This document shows, in pieces, positions 8,823 to 17,338 of a stretch of 64,000 bases of DNA (its first letter is position 1; each line of letters begins with the position of its first letter). A program made the position numbers and the translations under genes. Source of the stretch: Streptomyces sp. NBC_00691 (GTDB taxonomy: Bacteria; Actinomycetota; Actinomycetes; Streptomycetales; Streptomycetaceae). The stretch covers positions 1,860,001 through 1,924,000 of the forward strand of contig NZ_CP109007.1 of the NCBI RefSeq assembly GCF_036226665.1, in the 5' to 3' direction. The notes beneath the pieces were generated by a model. The model made no database searches. It was given only the letters and a program-made list of their open reading frames with translations, and had not been told where the DNA came from.

Positions 8823-9197
8823 TCAGCTGTCGTAGGCGGCGCGCAGGGCCTCGTTCATCGCGGCCTCCGCCGCCTCGCGGCTGAGGCCGAGGCGGCGGGC
8901 CTCCTCGGCGTACTGGGCGGCGGCGGTGGCGGCCCGGCGGGTGGCCGCGTCGCCGGCGGCGGCGACAAAGGTGCCGTGACGCCCGCGCGTCTCGATCACC
9001 CCGTCCCCCTCCAGTGCCTTGTACGCCTTGGCGACCGTGTTCGCGGCGAGGCCCAGCTGTTCCGCGAGTCCTCGTACCGTCGGCAGCTTGTATCCGACCG
9101 GCAGCCTGCCCGACCGGGCCCGCTCCGAGATCTGGGCCCTCAGTTGTTCGTACGGAGCGGTGGTGGATTCGTGGTCCACGGCGATGGTGAGTGTCAC
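8823..9197 (-). CDS. GntR family transcriptional regulator, short YtrA-like type
   Basis: 124 residues, GTG start. The winged HTH is APYEQLRAQISERARSG...LPTVRGLAEQLGLAANTVAKAY...LEGDGVIETRGRHGTFV. The effector domain is reduced to an Ala/Arg-rich helix pair, as in YtrA/YhcF regulators that usually control ABC transporters or act as local sensors. The final helices (TAAAQYAEEARRLGLS) look like a dimerisation tail. It is divergent from the acetyltransferase at 9272, whose promoter it may control. No transporter is adjacent. Confidence 0.85.
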   Translation of the reverse strand: MTLTIAVDHESTTAPYEQLRAQISERARSGRLPVGYKLPTVRGLAEQLGLAANTVAKAYKALEGDGVIETRGRHGTFVAAAGDAATRRAATAAAQYAEEARRLGLSREAAEAAMNEALRAAYDS

Positions 9198-9257
9198 CCC
9201 GCCGATTCTGCCCCCACCCCACCGGAAAATGGGAGGCGGCGGTGCGACCCCGGGCCG

Positions 9258-9263
9258 TAGCGT
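9258..9263 (+). promoter_or_regulatory. -10 element of a probable leaderless promoter
   Basis: TAGCGT ends eight bases before the acetyltransferase ATG at 9272, the spacing expected when transcription starts at the start codon. A clear -35 is not visible. Confidence 0.4.
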
Positions 9264-9271
9264 GCGACGAC

Positions 9272-10195
9272 ATGACTGTGATCTCGCGTGACGTACGGGC
9301 GGACGACGCCGAGGGTTTCGCCCGGGTGCGCCGGGCCGCGCTCCCCTACATGCTGGCCACGGCCGAGCAGCTCGTCTTCGACTGGGAGCACGCCCACCCC
9401 GCGAGCCACTACCGTCCGCTCGTCGCCGTCACCGAGGCCGGGGTGATCGTCGGGACCGCGCAGGTGGGGATCGCCCATGAGGCCGCGGAGCCCGGCGTCG
9501 GCTACGTCAACGTGTATGTGGACCCCGCGTATCAGGGGCGGGGCGCGGGGACGCTGCTGCTGCGGGCCGGCGAGGAACACCTCGCCGAGCAGGGGGCGCG
9601 GAGCGTGTACAGCTGGGTGCTGGACGCGCCGGAGAACCTGGCCTGGGCCGGGCGGCGGGGCTACTCCCCCAGCCGTTCCGCCTACTTCCTCCGGCTCGAC
9701 CTCACCACCGCCGGGCTGCCGCCGCTGGAGCCGGCGCCGGCCGGTGTCGAGCTGCTGACCGGTGAGGACTTCGTGGCGGACCCGCGGCCGCTCTTCGAGC
9801 TGGACGCGGCGGCGTCGGCCGACGAGCCGGGCGACGTGGCGGTCGAGATGGACGACTTCGCGCACTGGCGGGCGACGACCTGGGAGCATCCGCTGCTCGA
9901 CCGGGCGCTGACGACGGTCGCGGTGGTGGACGGCGTACCGGCGGCGTTCAGCGCGGCGCAGACGGACGGCCTGGGCCGGTACAACTCGGGGATGACCGGC
10001 ACCGCGCCGGCGTTCCGCGGTCGCGGGCTCGCGAAGCTCGCCAAGAACACGTCGCTGCACCGGGCCCGGGCGGCGGGCTGCACGGAGGCGTTCACCGGGA
10101 ACGACACCGGGAACGAGCCGATGCTGGCGATCAACAAGTGGTTCGGTTACGAGGTCGGAGCGCGGGAGGTACGGCATGTCCGGACGGTCGGTTGA
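9272..10195 (+). CDS. GNAT acetyltransferase with two GNAT halves
   Basis: 307 residues. The first GNAT domain carries VNVYVDPAYQGRGAGTLLL, with the Q/RxxGxG/A acetyl-CoA loop at about residues 85-95. The second has TAPAFRGRGLAKLAKN and the terminal NKWFGYEVG. Tandem GNAT enzymes of this kind in actinomycetes include mycothiol-synthase-like and antibiotic-modifying members, but the pocket sequences do not identify a substrate. The ATG at 9272 matches the predicted leaderless promoter. The last 20 bases overlap the DUF402 gene, so both are probably made from one transcript. Confidence 0.85.
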   Translation: MTVISRDVRADDAEGFARVRRAALPYMLATAEQLVFDWEHAHPASHYRPLVAVTEAGVIVGTAQVGIAHEAAEPGVGYVNVYVDPAYQGRGAGTLLLRAGEEHLAEQGARSVYSWVLDAPENLAWAGRRGYSPSRSAYFLRLDLTTAGLPPLEPAPAGVELLTGEDFVADPRPLFELDAAASADEPGDVAVEMDDFAHWRATTWEHPLLDRALTTVAVVDGVPAAFSAAQTDGLGRYNSGMTGTAPAFRGRGLAKLAKNTSLHRARAAGCTEAFTGNDTGNEPMLAINKWFGYEVGAREVRHVRTVG

Positions 10196-10655
10196 GGTCA
10201 CCCTGACGAAGGCGGGCCGGACGAAGATCCGCTATCCCGCGGAGGTGCTCACGGAGGACGGCGCCCGGATCTCGGTGCGCGCCCCGTGGGCGGCCGAGGG
10301 GGTGAGGGACTTCGGCTTCGTGCGGTTCGAGCCGGGCGACGTCTTCGTGGAGCACTACTGGCGCGACCGCTGGTTCACGGTCAAGGAGGTGTGGTCCGCC
10401 GACGGTGCCCTCAAGGGCTGGTACTGCGACATCACCCGGCCGGCCGTGATCGACGGTTCCGGGGTGGTGATCGAGGACCTGGACCTGGACCTGTGGGTGT
10501 CGGCGGACGGCAGCGAGGTGCTGCGGCTCGACGAGGACGAGTTCGCGGCGAGCGGGCTCACCGCCTCCGATCCGGAGGCGGCGGCGTGCGCCGTGGTCGC
10601 CCTCGACGAGCTGGAGGTACTGGGGCGCGAGGGCCTGATCGAGTTGCTGCGCTGA
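10176..10655 (+). CDS. DUF402 domain protein
   Basis: 159 residues. The DUF402 fold is recognisable from EHYWRDRWFTVKEVW, GWYCDITRPAVI and the acidic EDLDLDLWVSADG turn that binds metal in the FomD/Ntdp family. Members act as nucleoside tri/diphosphatases or, in antibiotic clusters, as nucleotide-intermediate hydrolases. The start is set by GGGAGGT six bases upstream. It overlaps the preceding acetyltransferase gene, which suggests a linked role that I cannot define. Confidence 0.8.
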   Translation: MSGRSVEVTLTKAGRTKIRYPAEVLTEDGARISVRAPWAAEGVRDFGFVRFEPGDVFVEHYWRDRWFTVKEVWSADGALKGWYCDITRPAVIDGSGVVIEDLDLDLWVSADGSEVLRLDEDEFAASGLTASDPEAAACAVVALDELEVLGREGLIELLR

Positions 10656-10679
10656 CTCGGACGGCACGTCGGGCCGACG

Positions 10680-10715
10680 GGCCCGGCCGGGTTCCGCGGG
10701 TCCGCCGGCCGGGCC
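10680..10715. terminator. bidirectional stem-loop
   Basis: Eleven-base perfect arms (GGCCCGGCCGG and its complement) around a 14-base loop, in the 76-base gap between the convergent DUF402 and secreted-protein genes. Confidence 0.55.
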
Positions 10716-10731
10716 GCGGCCGCTCGGCCGG

Positions 10732-11223
10732 TCAGCGGAGTTCGACGGCCGCGTCCTCCGCGGCGAGGTAGCCCGGCGTCGGCAGGCCCGTCTCTCCGGC
10801 CGTGAGCTGCATCAGCGTGGCGCGTACCGTGGCCGCGCCCGGCCGGTAGGCGGGGTCCTTCACGACGGAGGTGTTGACCCACTCGTGGAGGTGTCCGTCG
10901 CAGACGGCCTGGGTGCCGCCGATGCCTGCGGAACGGTTCCCCTGGATGAGGGTGGAGCTGACGAAGACCGGGCCGGCGCTGTCGTCGAGGCAGCGGTACA
11001 TGCCGGAGAGCGTCACCGTGCTGTCGTCGCCGACGATTCCGTAGTCGTAGACGGAGAGGTCGTCGGCGGCGCCGCTGTCGAGCACCTGGGCCGCGCCGTT
11101 CAGGGCGGGGCCGTCCAGCGCGGGCCCGGCGGTGAGGCCGTCGGCCCCTTCCGCGTGGGCGAGAGGGGCGACGGCGGCGGAGGCGAGCAGGACGCCTGCG
11201 GCGAGGACGAGTCGGACGCGCAT
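10732..11223 (-). CDS. small secreted protein (DUF6299-like)
   Basis: 163 residues with a Sec signal (MRVRLVLAAGVLLASAAVAPLAHAEG, cleavage after AHA). The mature part contains STVTLSGMYRCLDDSAGPVFVSSTLIQG, which I recall from DUF6299 secreted proteins, with two cysteines likely forming one disulfide. The start at 11223 has AAAGGA upstream; the longer frame has no signal. It is probably an extracellular beta-sandwich protein of unknown role. It lies downstream of the acetyltransferase on the same strand, with a 77-base gap. Confidence 0.7.
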   Translation of the reverse strand: MRVRLVLAAGVLLASAAVAPLAHAEGADGLTAGPALDGPALNGAAQVLDSGAADDLSVYDYGIVGDDSTVTLSGMYRCLDDSAGPVFVSSTLIQGNRSAGIGGTQAVCDGHLHEWVNTSVVKDPAYRPGAATVRATLMQLTAGETGLPTPGYLAAEDAAVELR

Positions 11224-11300
11224 GAGCGGGGTCCTTTCGGGGTGGGGGGGATGGTGCTGCCCGCCAGGGATATCGGATCCAGCCGCCGCGTGACCGAAAT

Positions 11301-11762
11301 TCACCCCATTGGGGGCGCGTTGAGCAGCTTTCGGTAGTGAATACGGTCGTACGGTCCGTCCACACGCCGCTCGACGACCTCGTAGCCGTACCGCTCGTAG
11401 AGCTTCTGGTTCTCCCACATCATCGCGTGGGTGAGCAGCCGGACCTCGGGAAGACCGAGCTCGCGCGCCCGGTCCTCCACGAAGCGCAGCAGCCGTCGCC
11501 CCAGACCGGTGCCACGGGCGTCGGGGTGGACGGCGACGTTGTCCAGGTAGAGGTGGTCGGCCTCGGTCCTCAGGACCACCAGACCGACCACCGGATCACC
11601 GGCGACGAACACCCTCCCCGCGGCCACGTCCGCCGCGTGGTCCGCCTCCATCGGGGCGGGTACGAGGCCGATCCGCTCGATGTAGGGGTGGTAGGCCGCG
11701 TCGGTCACGGCCTTCACCCCCGGAACGTCGGAGCCCGTCGCGCGGCGGATGTGCGGAGTCAT
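11301..11762 (-). CDS. GNAT family N-acetyltransferase
   Basis: 153 residues. Acetyl-CoA loop [24 protein letters not shown] and the terminal [13 protein letters not shown] are classic GNAT. Its ATG overlaps the stop of the tctA gene (ATGA), so it is the last gene of the tctCBA transcript. An acetyltransferase coupled to a tricarboxylate transporter could modify the imported compound, but this is inference. Confidence 0.85.
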   Translation of the reverse strand: MTPHIRRATGSDVPGVKAVTDAAYHPYIERIGLVPAPMEADHAADVAAGRVFVAGDPVVGLVVLRTEADHLYLDNVAVHPDARGTGLGRRLLRFVEDRARELGLPEVRLLTHAMMWENQKLYERYGYEVVERRVDGPYDRIHYRKLLNAPPMG

Positions 11763-13255
11763 GCCGCCACGTTACGGCGCCGGACGACCACCTTCCTCAG
11801 CAGCGGCCAGGTGAGCAGGACGACGACGGCCGCGTACACGGTGATCGAGAAGGGCGTGTTCACCAGACCGGTCAGCGAGCCGTCGCTGATCTGCAGGGCG
11901 CGGCGCAGCTGCTGTTCGGCGGCCGGGCCGAGGATGACCCCGATGACGGCCGGCAGGACGGGCAGTCCGTACCGTCGCATGCCCAGTCCGATCAGGCCGA
12001 CGACCAGCAGGATGACCAGGTCGAGGGCCTCGCCGCCCACCGCGTACGCGCCGACGGCGGCGAAGAAGAGGATGCCCGCGTAGAGGTACGGGCGCGGGAT
12101 GCGCAGCAGCTTGGCCCAGACCGGCGCGAGCGGCAGATTGAGCGCGAGCAGCAGCACCATGCCGACGAACAGCGAGGCGATGAGCCCCCACACCAGCTCG
12201 GGCTCCCGCTCGAAGAGCAGCGGGCCGGGCTGGATGCCGTACTGCTGGAAGGCGGCCAGCATCACGGCGGCGACGGCCGTCGTCGGCAGCCCGAGGGTCA
12301 GCATCGAGACGAGCGTCCCCGCCGCCGAGGCCGAGGCCGCCGACTCGGGCCCGGCCACGCCCTCGATGGCGCCCTTGCCGAACTGGTCCTTGTGCTTCGA
12401 GAGCCGCTTCTCCGTCACGTACGACAGGAAGGTCGGGATCTCCGCGCCGCCGGCCGGGATCGCGCCGAACGGGAAGCCGATGAAGGGGCCGCGCAGCCAG
12501 GACTTCCAGGTGCGCCTCACATCGTCCCCGCCCAGCCAGGGGCGGCCGACCGGGATGGCCTCCCCCGCCGTGCGGCGCAGGTGCGCCGCGACCCAGAGGG
12601 CCTCGCCGATGGCGAAGAGTCCGACCGCGACGATGACGACGTCGACGCCGTCGGCGAGCTGGAGCGAGCCGAAGGTGAGCCGCTGCTGCCCGGTCATCTG
12701 GTCGAGGCCGACCAGGCCGATCGTGAGGCCGATGAGGAGGGAGGCGAGCCCGCGGATGCGGGAGGAGCCGAGGACCGAGGTCACCGCGATGAAGGCGAGG
12801 ACCATCAGGGCGAGGTAGTCGGGGGCACCGATGTCGACGGCCAGGGCGGCGACCGTCGGGGCGAGGACGACGAGCAGGACCGTGCCGATCATGCCGCCGG
12901 CGAAGTGACCGATGGCGGCGGCGGCGAGCGCCTGCGCGCCCCGGCCCGCCTTGGCCATCGGATGGCCCTCGATGGCGGCGACGACGGCCGCGCTCTCTCC
13001 CGGGGTGTTGAGGAGGATCGAGGTGGTGGAGCCGCCGAACATGGCGCCGTAGTAGATGCCGGCGAACATGATGAACGCGCCGGTCGGTTCGAGGCCGTAC
13101 GTCACCGGGAGCAGCAGGGCCACGGCCATGGCGGGGCCGATGCCGGGCAGGACGCCGATGGCGGTGCCGAGGAGCACGCCGACGGCGGCCCACAGCAGGT
13201 TCATCGGGGTGAGGGCGGTGCCGAAGCCGTCGATGAGGGAGTTCAGGGAATCCAT
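11759..13255 (-). CDS. tctA: tripartite tricarboxylate transporter, large membrane subunit
   Basis: 498 residues with about 12 membrane helices. The family signature is present: [27 protein letters not shown] near the N-terminus, [14 protein letters not shown] (about 74-87) and a [19 protein letters not shown] segment. TctA forms the cation-coupled channel of the TTT system, importing citrate or other carboxylates captured by TctC. It starts 3 bases after the tctB stop. Order tctC-tctB-tctA is standard. Confidence 0.93.
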   Translation of the reverse strand: MDSLNSLIDGFGTALTPMNLLWAAVGVLLGTAIGVLPGIGPAMAVALLLPVTYGLEPTGAFIMFAGIYYGAMFGGSTTSILLNTPGESAAVVAAIEGHPMAKAGRGAQALAAAAIGHFAGGMIGTVLLVVLAPTVAALAVDIGAPDYLALMVLAFIAVTSVLGSSRIRGLASLLIGLTIGLVGLDQMTGQQRLTFGSLQLADGVDVVIVAVGLFAIGEALWVAAHLRRTAGEAIPVGRPWLGGDDVRRTWKSWLRGPFIGFPFGAIPAGGAEIPTFLSYVTEKRLSKHKDQFGKGAIEGVAGPESAASASAAGTLVSMLTLGLPTTAVAAVMLAAFQQYGIQPGPLLFEREPELVWGLIASLFVGMVLLLALNLPLAPVWAKLLRIPRPYLYAGILFFAAVGAYAVGGEALDLVILLVVGLIGLGMRRYGLPVLPAVIGVILGPAAEQQLRRALQISDGSLTGLVNTPFSITVYAAVVVLLTWPLLRKVVVRRRNVAA

Positions 13256-13258
13256 GAG

Positions 13259-13765
13259 TCAGATCACTCCCATCAGCGGACCGCCGGGCAGCGGGACGCC
13301 GAGCAGCTTGTCGAAGACGACGTAGGTCAGGAGCGAGAGGGCGGCCGCGATCAGCGGGTCGCGGTGGAGGTGGCGGCTGCCGAGGGCGTACGCCGCGCCC
13401 CAGAAGAGGAGCGCTCCGGCGACGGGGAAGCCGACGGGGCCGATGAGGACGGCGAAGGCGAGGAAGACACCGGCGAGGAGCAGGACCGTGCGCCAGTCGG
13501 CGGGTTCGGACAGGTCGACGTCCTCGCCGGCCTCGGCCTCGCCGCGGCCGCCGCGCAGGACGTCGACGGAGAGGAGGACGGCGACGACGAGCAGTCCGCA
13601 GCCGACGACGAGGGGGACGGTGGCGGGGCCGACGGGGCCGCGGCCGGCGAGGTCGGCGTCGAGGGTGAGGGCGTCGGTGAGGACGAGCACGCCGAGGACG
13701 AACAGCAGGACGCCGACGCCGAGTTCGGACCGCTCGCGCAGCCAGTTCTTCACGGTGGTGGTCAC
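13259..13765 (-). CDS. tctB: tripartite tricarboxylate transporter, small membrane subunit
   Basis: 168 residues, GTG start overlapping the tctC stop (GTGA). About four membrane helices, low sequence conservation and the usual size for TctB. An acidic loop (GRGEAEAGEDVDLSEPADW) joins helices 2 and 3. It supports TctA in the membrane. Identified by position between tctC and tctA and by topology. Confidence 0.88.
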   Translation of the reverse strand: MTTTVKNWLRERSELGVGVLLFVLGVLVLTDALTLDADLAGRGPVGPATVPLVVGCGLLVVAVLLSVDVLRGGRGEAEAGEDVDLSEPADWRTVLLLAGVFLAFAVLIGPVGFPVAGALLFWGAAYALGSRHLHRDPLIAAALSLLTYVVFDKLLGVPLPGGPLMGVI

Positions 13766-14745
13766 AGACCGAGCTCCTTCAGTACGGAGCCGACGCGGCG
13801 GTCCTGCTCGGCGAGGAAGGTGCCGAACTCCTCGCCGGGCAGGAAGGCGTCGTTCCAGCCGTGGGTCTTCAGCGACTCGCGCCACTGCGGCGAGTCGTGC
13901 AGCTCGGTCACGAGGGTGACGAGCTTCTCGCGCTCGGCGTCGGAGAGGCCGGGCGGGGCGACGATGCCGCGCCAGTTGGTGAACTCGGTGTCGAGGCCCG
14001 CCTCGCGGAGGGTCGGGGCGTCGAGACCGGGCACGCGCTTCGGGCCGGTCACGGCGAGGAGCCGCAGCTCCCCGGCCTCGATCTGGTCGAGGTACTCGCC
14101 GACGCCGGAGACGCCGAAGGCGACCTTGTCGCCGAGGATGGAGGCGAGGAGTTCGCCGCCGCCGTCGAAGGGGACGTAGTTGACGTCCTTGGGGGCGATG
14201 CCCGCGGCCTGGGCCATCAGCATGGGAGCCAGGTGGTCGGGGCCGCCGGGCGAGGAGCCGCCGCCGACGGGCAGCTTGCCGGGGTTCTTCTTCCAGGCGG
14301 TGAGCAGTTCGTCGATGGTCCTGTACGGGGAGTCCTTGCCGACCACGACGATGTCCTGCTCCTCGGTGAGCCGGGCGATCGGGGTGGTGTCGGCGAGGGT
14401 TCTGGGAGTCTCGTTGGTGTGGACGGCGCCGACGACGCCGAGGCCCATGGACATGGCGAGACGGCCGTTGCCCCGTTCGCCGACGAGCCGGGTGAGGCCG
14501 ACGGTGCCGCCCGCGCCGGGCAGGTTGAAGACCTCGATGTCGCCGGTGAGGTCCGCCTCCTCGGCGTTCTTGGCGAGCGTGCGAGCGGTGATGTCGTAAC
14601 CGCCGCCGGGGGTGTTGGGGACCATGAAACGCAGGCCGGGTATCCGGGTGCCGGTGTCGGCGCCGCTGCCGGGACTGAGCAGCGGCGGGCCCACCAGCAC
14701 CAGGAGCGCGGCCCCGAGGAGGGCGAAGGGGGTGCGCAACCGCAC
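13762..14745 (-). CDS. tctC: tripartite tricarboxylate transporter substrate-binding protein
   Basis: 327 residues from GTG, with an N-terminal hydrophobic export segment (LLGAALLVLVGPPLL). The Bug-family core is clear: LRFMVPNTPGGGYDITARTLAK, FNLPGAGGTVGLTRL, PVGGGSSPGGPDHL, VNYVPFDGGGELLASILGDKVAF, and the terminal EEFGTFLAEQDRRVGSVLKELGL. The PGGGYD loop binds the carboxylate of the ligand. No lipobox cysteine is seen, so it may be tethered by the uncleaved helix or released. Divergent from the response regulator. Confidence 0.92.
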   Translation of the reverse strand: MRLRTPFALLGAALLVLVGPPLLSPGSGADTGTRIPGLRFMVPNTPGGGYDITARTLAKNAEEADLTGDIEVFNLPGAGGTVGLTRLVGERGNGRLAMSMGLGVVGAVHTNETPRTLADTTPIARLTEEQDIVVVGKDSPYRTIDELLTAWKKNPGKLPVGGGSSPGGPDHLAPMLMAQAAGIAPKDVNYVPFDGGGELLASILGDKVAFGVSGVGEYLDQIEAGELRLLAVTGPKRVPGLDAPTLREAGLDTEFTNWRGIVAPPGLSDAEREKLVTLVTELHDSPQWRESLKTHGWNDAFLPGEEFGTFLAEQDRRVGSVLKELGL

Positions 14746-14843
14746 GTGTGCCGCCTCTCAGCTGTAGGGGAAAAGGGGATGTGAAGTGGCCCACATGTTG
14801 CCCTCGCGTTAAGAAGCTGTCTCTCTTCCGCAATCAACGGACG

Positions 14844-14872
14844 TTGTGGTCGTTGTGGTCGGGACCTAGCGT
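14844..14872 (+). promoter_or_regulatory. predicted leaderless promoter of the response regulator
   Basis: TTGTGG (14844-14849), 17-base spacer, TAGCGT (14867-14872), then eight bases to the GTG at 14881. The -35 lies in a direct repeat of GTTGTGGTC (14843-14851 and 14852-14860), which could be a regulator site for the divergent tct operon. Confidence 0.5.
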
Positions 14873-14880
14873 GGGTCGTC

Positions 14881-15549
14881 GTGACGAACGTGCTGGTGGT
14901 GGACGACGACTTCATGGTCGCCAAGCTGCACTGCCGCTATGTGTCGGCGGTGGCGGGCTTCACGGTGTCCGGGGTCGCGCACAGCGGCGCCGACGCCCTG
15001 CGGGCGGCCGAGCGGCTGAGGCCCGACCTGGTGCTCCTCGACGTGTTCCTACCGGACATGGACGGCATCCAGGTGCTGCGGGAGCTGCGCGCGGCGGGCC
15101 TGGGCATGGACGCGCTCTTCATCACGGCGGCCCGGGACGTGGGCACGATCCGCGAGGCGCTGCGGGCGGGGGCCCTGCACTATCTGATCAAGCCGTTCAG
15201 CCAGGCGGCGCTGCACGAGCAGCTCCGCCACGTGGCCTCGCTGCGCAGCCGGCTCGACGAACTCGACGAGGCCCGGCAGGAGGACGTCGACCAGATCTTC
15301 GGCACCCGCCCGCGGGGCTCCCGTGAACTCCCGAAGGGCCTGGCCGCCCACACGGCCGACCTGGTCGACTCGGTCCTCCGCGCCCACCCGGAGGGCCTCT
15401 CGGCCACGGAATGCGCGGAAGCCGGCTCCCTCTCCCGGGTGAGCGCCCGCCGCTACCTGGAGTACTTCGCGGAGACGGGCCGGGCGGAGATCACCCTGCG
15501 ATACGGCGGGACGGGGCGGCCGGAGCGGCGGTACCGGCGGCTGGGCTGA
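14881..15549 (+). CDS. CitB/DcuR-type response regulator
   Basis: 222 residues. The receiver domain has the acidic pair D9/D10, phospho-acceptor D54 in LLDVFLPDMDG, T82 and K104 (YLIKPF). The C-terminal HTH (LSATECAEAGSLSRVSARRYLEYF, near 175-200) is of the CitB type that controls carboxylate uptake. It is divergent from tctCBA, which it probably activates when citrate-like ligands are sensed. The usual CitA-type sensor kinase is not next to it or anywhere in the window. Confidence 0.88.
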   Translation: MTNVLVVDDDFMVAKLHCRYVSAVAGFTVSGVAHSGADALRAAERLRPDLVLLDVFLPDMDGIQVLRELRAAGLGMDALFITAARDVGTIREALRAGALHYLIKPFSQAALHEQLRHVASLRSRLDELDEARQEDVDQIFGTRPRGSRELPKGLAAHTADLVDSVLRAHPEGLSATECAEAGSLSRVSARRYLEYFAETGRAEITLRYGGTGRPERRYRRLG

Positions 15550-15556
15550 GCCGCCC

Positions 15557-15871
15557 TCATGCCGTGCGGGCGGCGCCTTCCCGGTACGTACGGAGAAGCT
15601 CTTCGGCGTGCACCGTCCAGGGGTGCGCGGGCCCCAGTACGCGGATGCGCCCCGCCACCAGCATCTCGCCCTGCTCGATCGCGTCGGCGTGCTGCCCGAG
15701 GGCGTCGAGCACGACGCTGAGTGTCTGGCGCGCGTTGAGCAGCAGGGGGTAGTCCGGAGCGAAGATGCGCTCGTACCCGGCGAGGGCTCTGCGGATGTGG
15801 GGCAGTGCCTCGGCCGGCCTCTCCACGGACGCGAGCGCGTACGCGTAGCCCAGTTCGGCTCCGAGTGTCAT
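15557..15871 (-). pseudogene. TPR protein fragment, C-terminal part
   Basis: 104 residues starting MTLGAELGYAYAL. Two TPR-like helix pairs are visible (RPAEALPHIRRALAGYERIF; LNARQTLSVVLDALGQHADAIEQGEML) and the end HPWTVHAEELLRTYREG is typical of the C-terminus of long actinomycete TPR proteins. Its ATG overlaps the stop of the upstream fragment (ATGA). Full-length relatives join an N-terminal domain to several TPRs in one frame; here the middle appears to be missing and the frame changes. It could still be made as a separate small protein by coupling. I judge decay more likely than not. Confidence 0.55.
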
Positions 15872-16098
15872 GGGGTGATCGTCTCCGGTGGCACTGCGGC
15901 AGTCCGCGATGACGCCGGGGCCAGCAGGTCCGCCCGGGTCACCTCCAGCTCGGTGGAGATCGCCTCGGCCCGCTCCGGCTCGGCCCGGCGCCACAGGGAC
16001 GCGACGCCGTCGCTGACGCGCTGCCACGCCTCGGTCGTCAGCAAGGTGACCAACGTCGTCCCCGCCGTGCCCGCCAGCACGGCCAACTCCGCGTCCAA
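15868..16098 (-). pseudogene. TPR protein fragment, N-terminal domain
   Basis: 76 residues from a TTG start with GGAGGGG upstream; the resulting MDAELAVLAGTAGTTLVTLL matches the N-terminal membrane-like domain of streptomycete TPR proteins. The family sequence runs on to DLLA and then becomes unrelated (PASSRTAAVPPETITP), consistent with an internal deletion that changed frame. The C-terminal fragment begins at the overlapping ATGA. Confidence 0.5.
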
Positions 16099-16201
16099 GA
16101 CCCCGTCCCCTCCAGCCAGTTGTCGCCTGTCGGCCCAGCGTAGTCGCACCCCGACCCTCCGGGACGGCCGGCGACGACTTCCTCAGCCGCTGCTTAGTGG
16201 T

Positions 16202-16222
16202 TCCTTAAAGCGGTCCTAAGGA
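16202..16222. promoter_or_regulatory. inverted repeat upstream of the LPMO gene
   Basis: TCCTTA-N9-TAAGGA, 98 bases before the LPMO start, in the 221-base region divergent from the TPR fragments. It could be a regulator site. I did not see a DasR-type TGGTCTAGACCA site. Confidence 0.3.
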
Positions 16223-16319
16223 TCTCCGCATCGCGGTCTCCGGTGGCTTTTCGGCGGTTCGGGGCGGCTAGTTTTCTGGGCATTCCCCCACCTCACCCTC
16301 GTGAAGGAGCTGTCCCCCC

Positions 16320-17333
16320 ATGACTTCTCGCCGTACCGCCGCCGTCACCGCCACCGCGGTTCTCGCGCTCTCCGGGCTCGCCTCCGCGCCCGCGTTCGCG
16401 CACGGGTCGATGACCGATCCGGTGAGCCGGGTCTCGGCCTGTTACGCGGAGGGGCCCGAGTCGCCGAAGTCGGCGGCCTGCAAGGCGGCCGTGGCGGCGA
16501 GCGGGACGCAGGCGTTCTACGACTGGAACGCGGTGAACATCGCGAACGCCGCCGGGAAGCACCGTGATCTGATCCCGGACGGCAAGCTGTGCAGCGCGGG
16601 GAACGACAAGTACCGGGGGCTCGACCTGGCGCGGGCCGACTGGCCGGCGAGCAAGCTGGCCTCCGGGGCGCACACCTTCCGTTACAAGGGGACGGCGCCG
16701 CACCGGGGCTCGTTCGAGCTGTATGTGACGAAGGACGGGTACGACCCGTCGAAGCCGCTGAAGTGGTCGGACCTGGAGGCGAAGCCGTTCGCGACGGTGA
16801 CCGACCCGCGGATGGAGAGCGGCGACTACGTCTTCCAGGGCACGGTCCCGAAGAAGTCCGGCCGCCACCTGGTCTACTCGATCTGGCAGCGCTCCGACTC
16901 CCCCGAGGCCTTCTACACCTGCTCGGACGTGGTGTTCGGGAAGGACAGCGGGGGTACGGCCCCGGCGCCGACCGCCTCCGCGCCGAGCGACGAGCAGATC
17001 GAGGACGGTCAGGACGAGTCCTCGGTCGAGCACGGCGGGCACGGGGACGGGGACGCCTCCACGGGTGCGGAGGAGACCGGGGCCGCCCCCGGCACGGGTC
17101 ACGGGACGGGTCACGGCACGCAGACGCAGGCCGCGCCGTCCGCCGAGGCCTCCTCCGCCGTGCCCAACGCGCCCGCTCCCGCGGCCGGTTCGGGCTCCGG
17201 TTCCGGTGAGGTGCTCGCCGAGACCGGTGGCGACGCCACCACCCCGTACCTGGCGGTCGGTGGCGCCGCCGTGCTCGCGATCGGCGCGGCCGTGCTCTTC
17301 GGGTCGACGCGCCGGCGGCGTACCCAGGGCTAG
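16320..17333 (+). CDS. AA10 lytic polysaccharide monooxygenase with sortase signal
   Basis: 337 residues. Signal peptide 1-27 is followed by His28 (HGSMTDPVSR), which after cleavage forms the copper histidine brace with a second His in the domain, probably in SGAHTFRYKGT. The catalytic domain extends to about 215 (FYTCSDVVFG). A disordered Thr/Ala/Gly/His-rich linker leads to LAETG (299-303), a hydrophobic helix and an RRRR tail, a class E-type sortase signal. The enzyme oxidatively cleaves chitin or cellulose while bound to the wall. AAGGAG precedes the ATG. The stop is five bases from the convergent lipase. Confidence 0.9.
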   Translation: MTSRRTAAVTATAVLALSGLASAPAFAHGSMTDPVSRVSACYAEGPESPKSAACKAAVAASGTQAFYDWNAVNIANAAGKHRDLIPDGKLCSAGNDKYRGLDLARADWPASKLASGAHTFRYKGTAPHRGSFELYVTKDGYDPSKPLKWSDLEAKPFATVTDPRMESGDYVFQGTVPKKSGRHLVYSIWQRSDSPEAFYTCSDVVFGKDSGGTAPAPTASAPSDEQIEDGQDESSVEHGGHGDGDASTGAEETGAAPGTGHGTGHGTQTQAAPSAEASSAVPNAPAPAAGSGSGSGEVLAETGGDATTPYLAVGGAAVLAIGAAVLFGSTRRRRTQG

Positions 17334-17338
17334 ATGTT

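Noticed and set aside
16099..16319. DasR site before the LPMO gene
   Set aside because: No TGGTCTAGACCA-like palindrome present.
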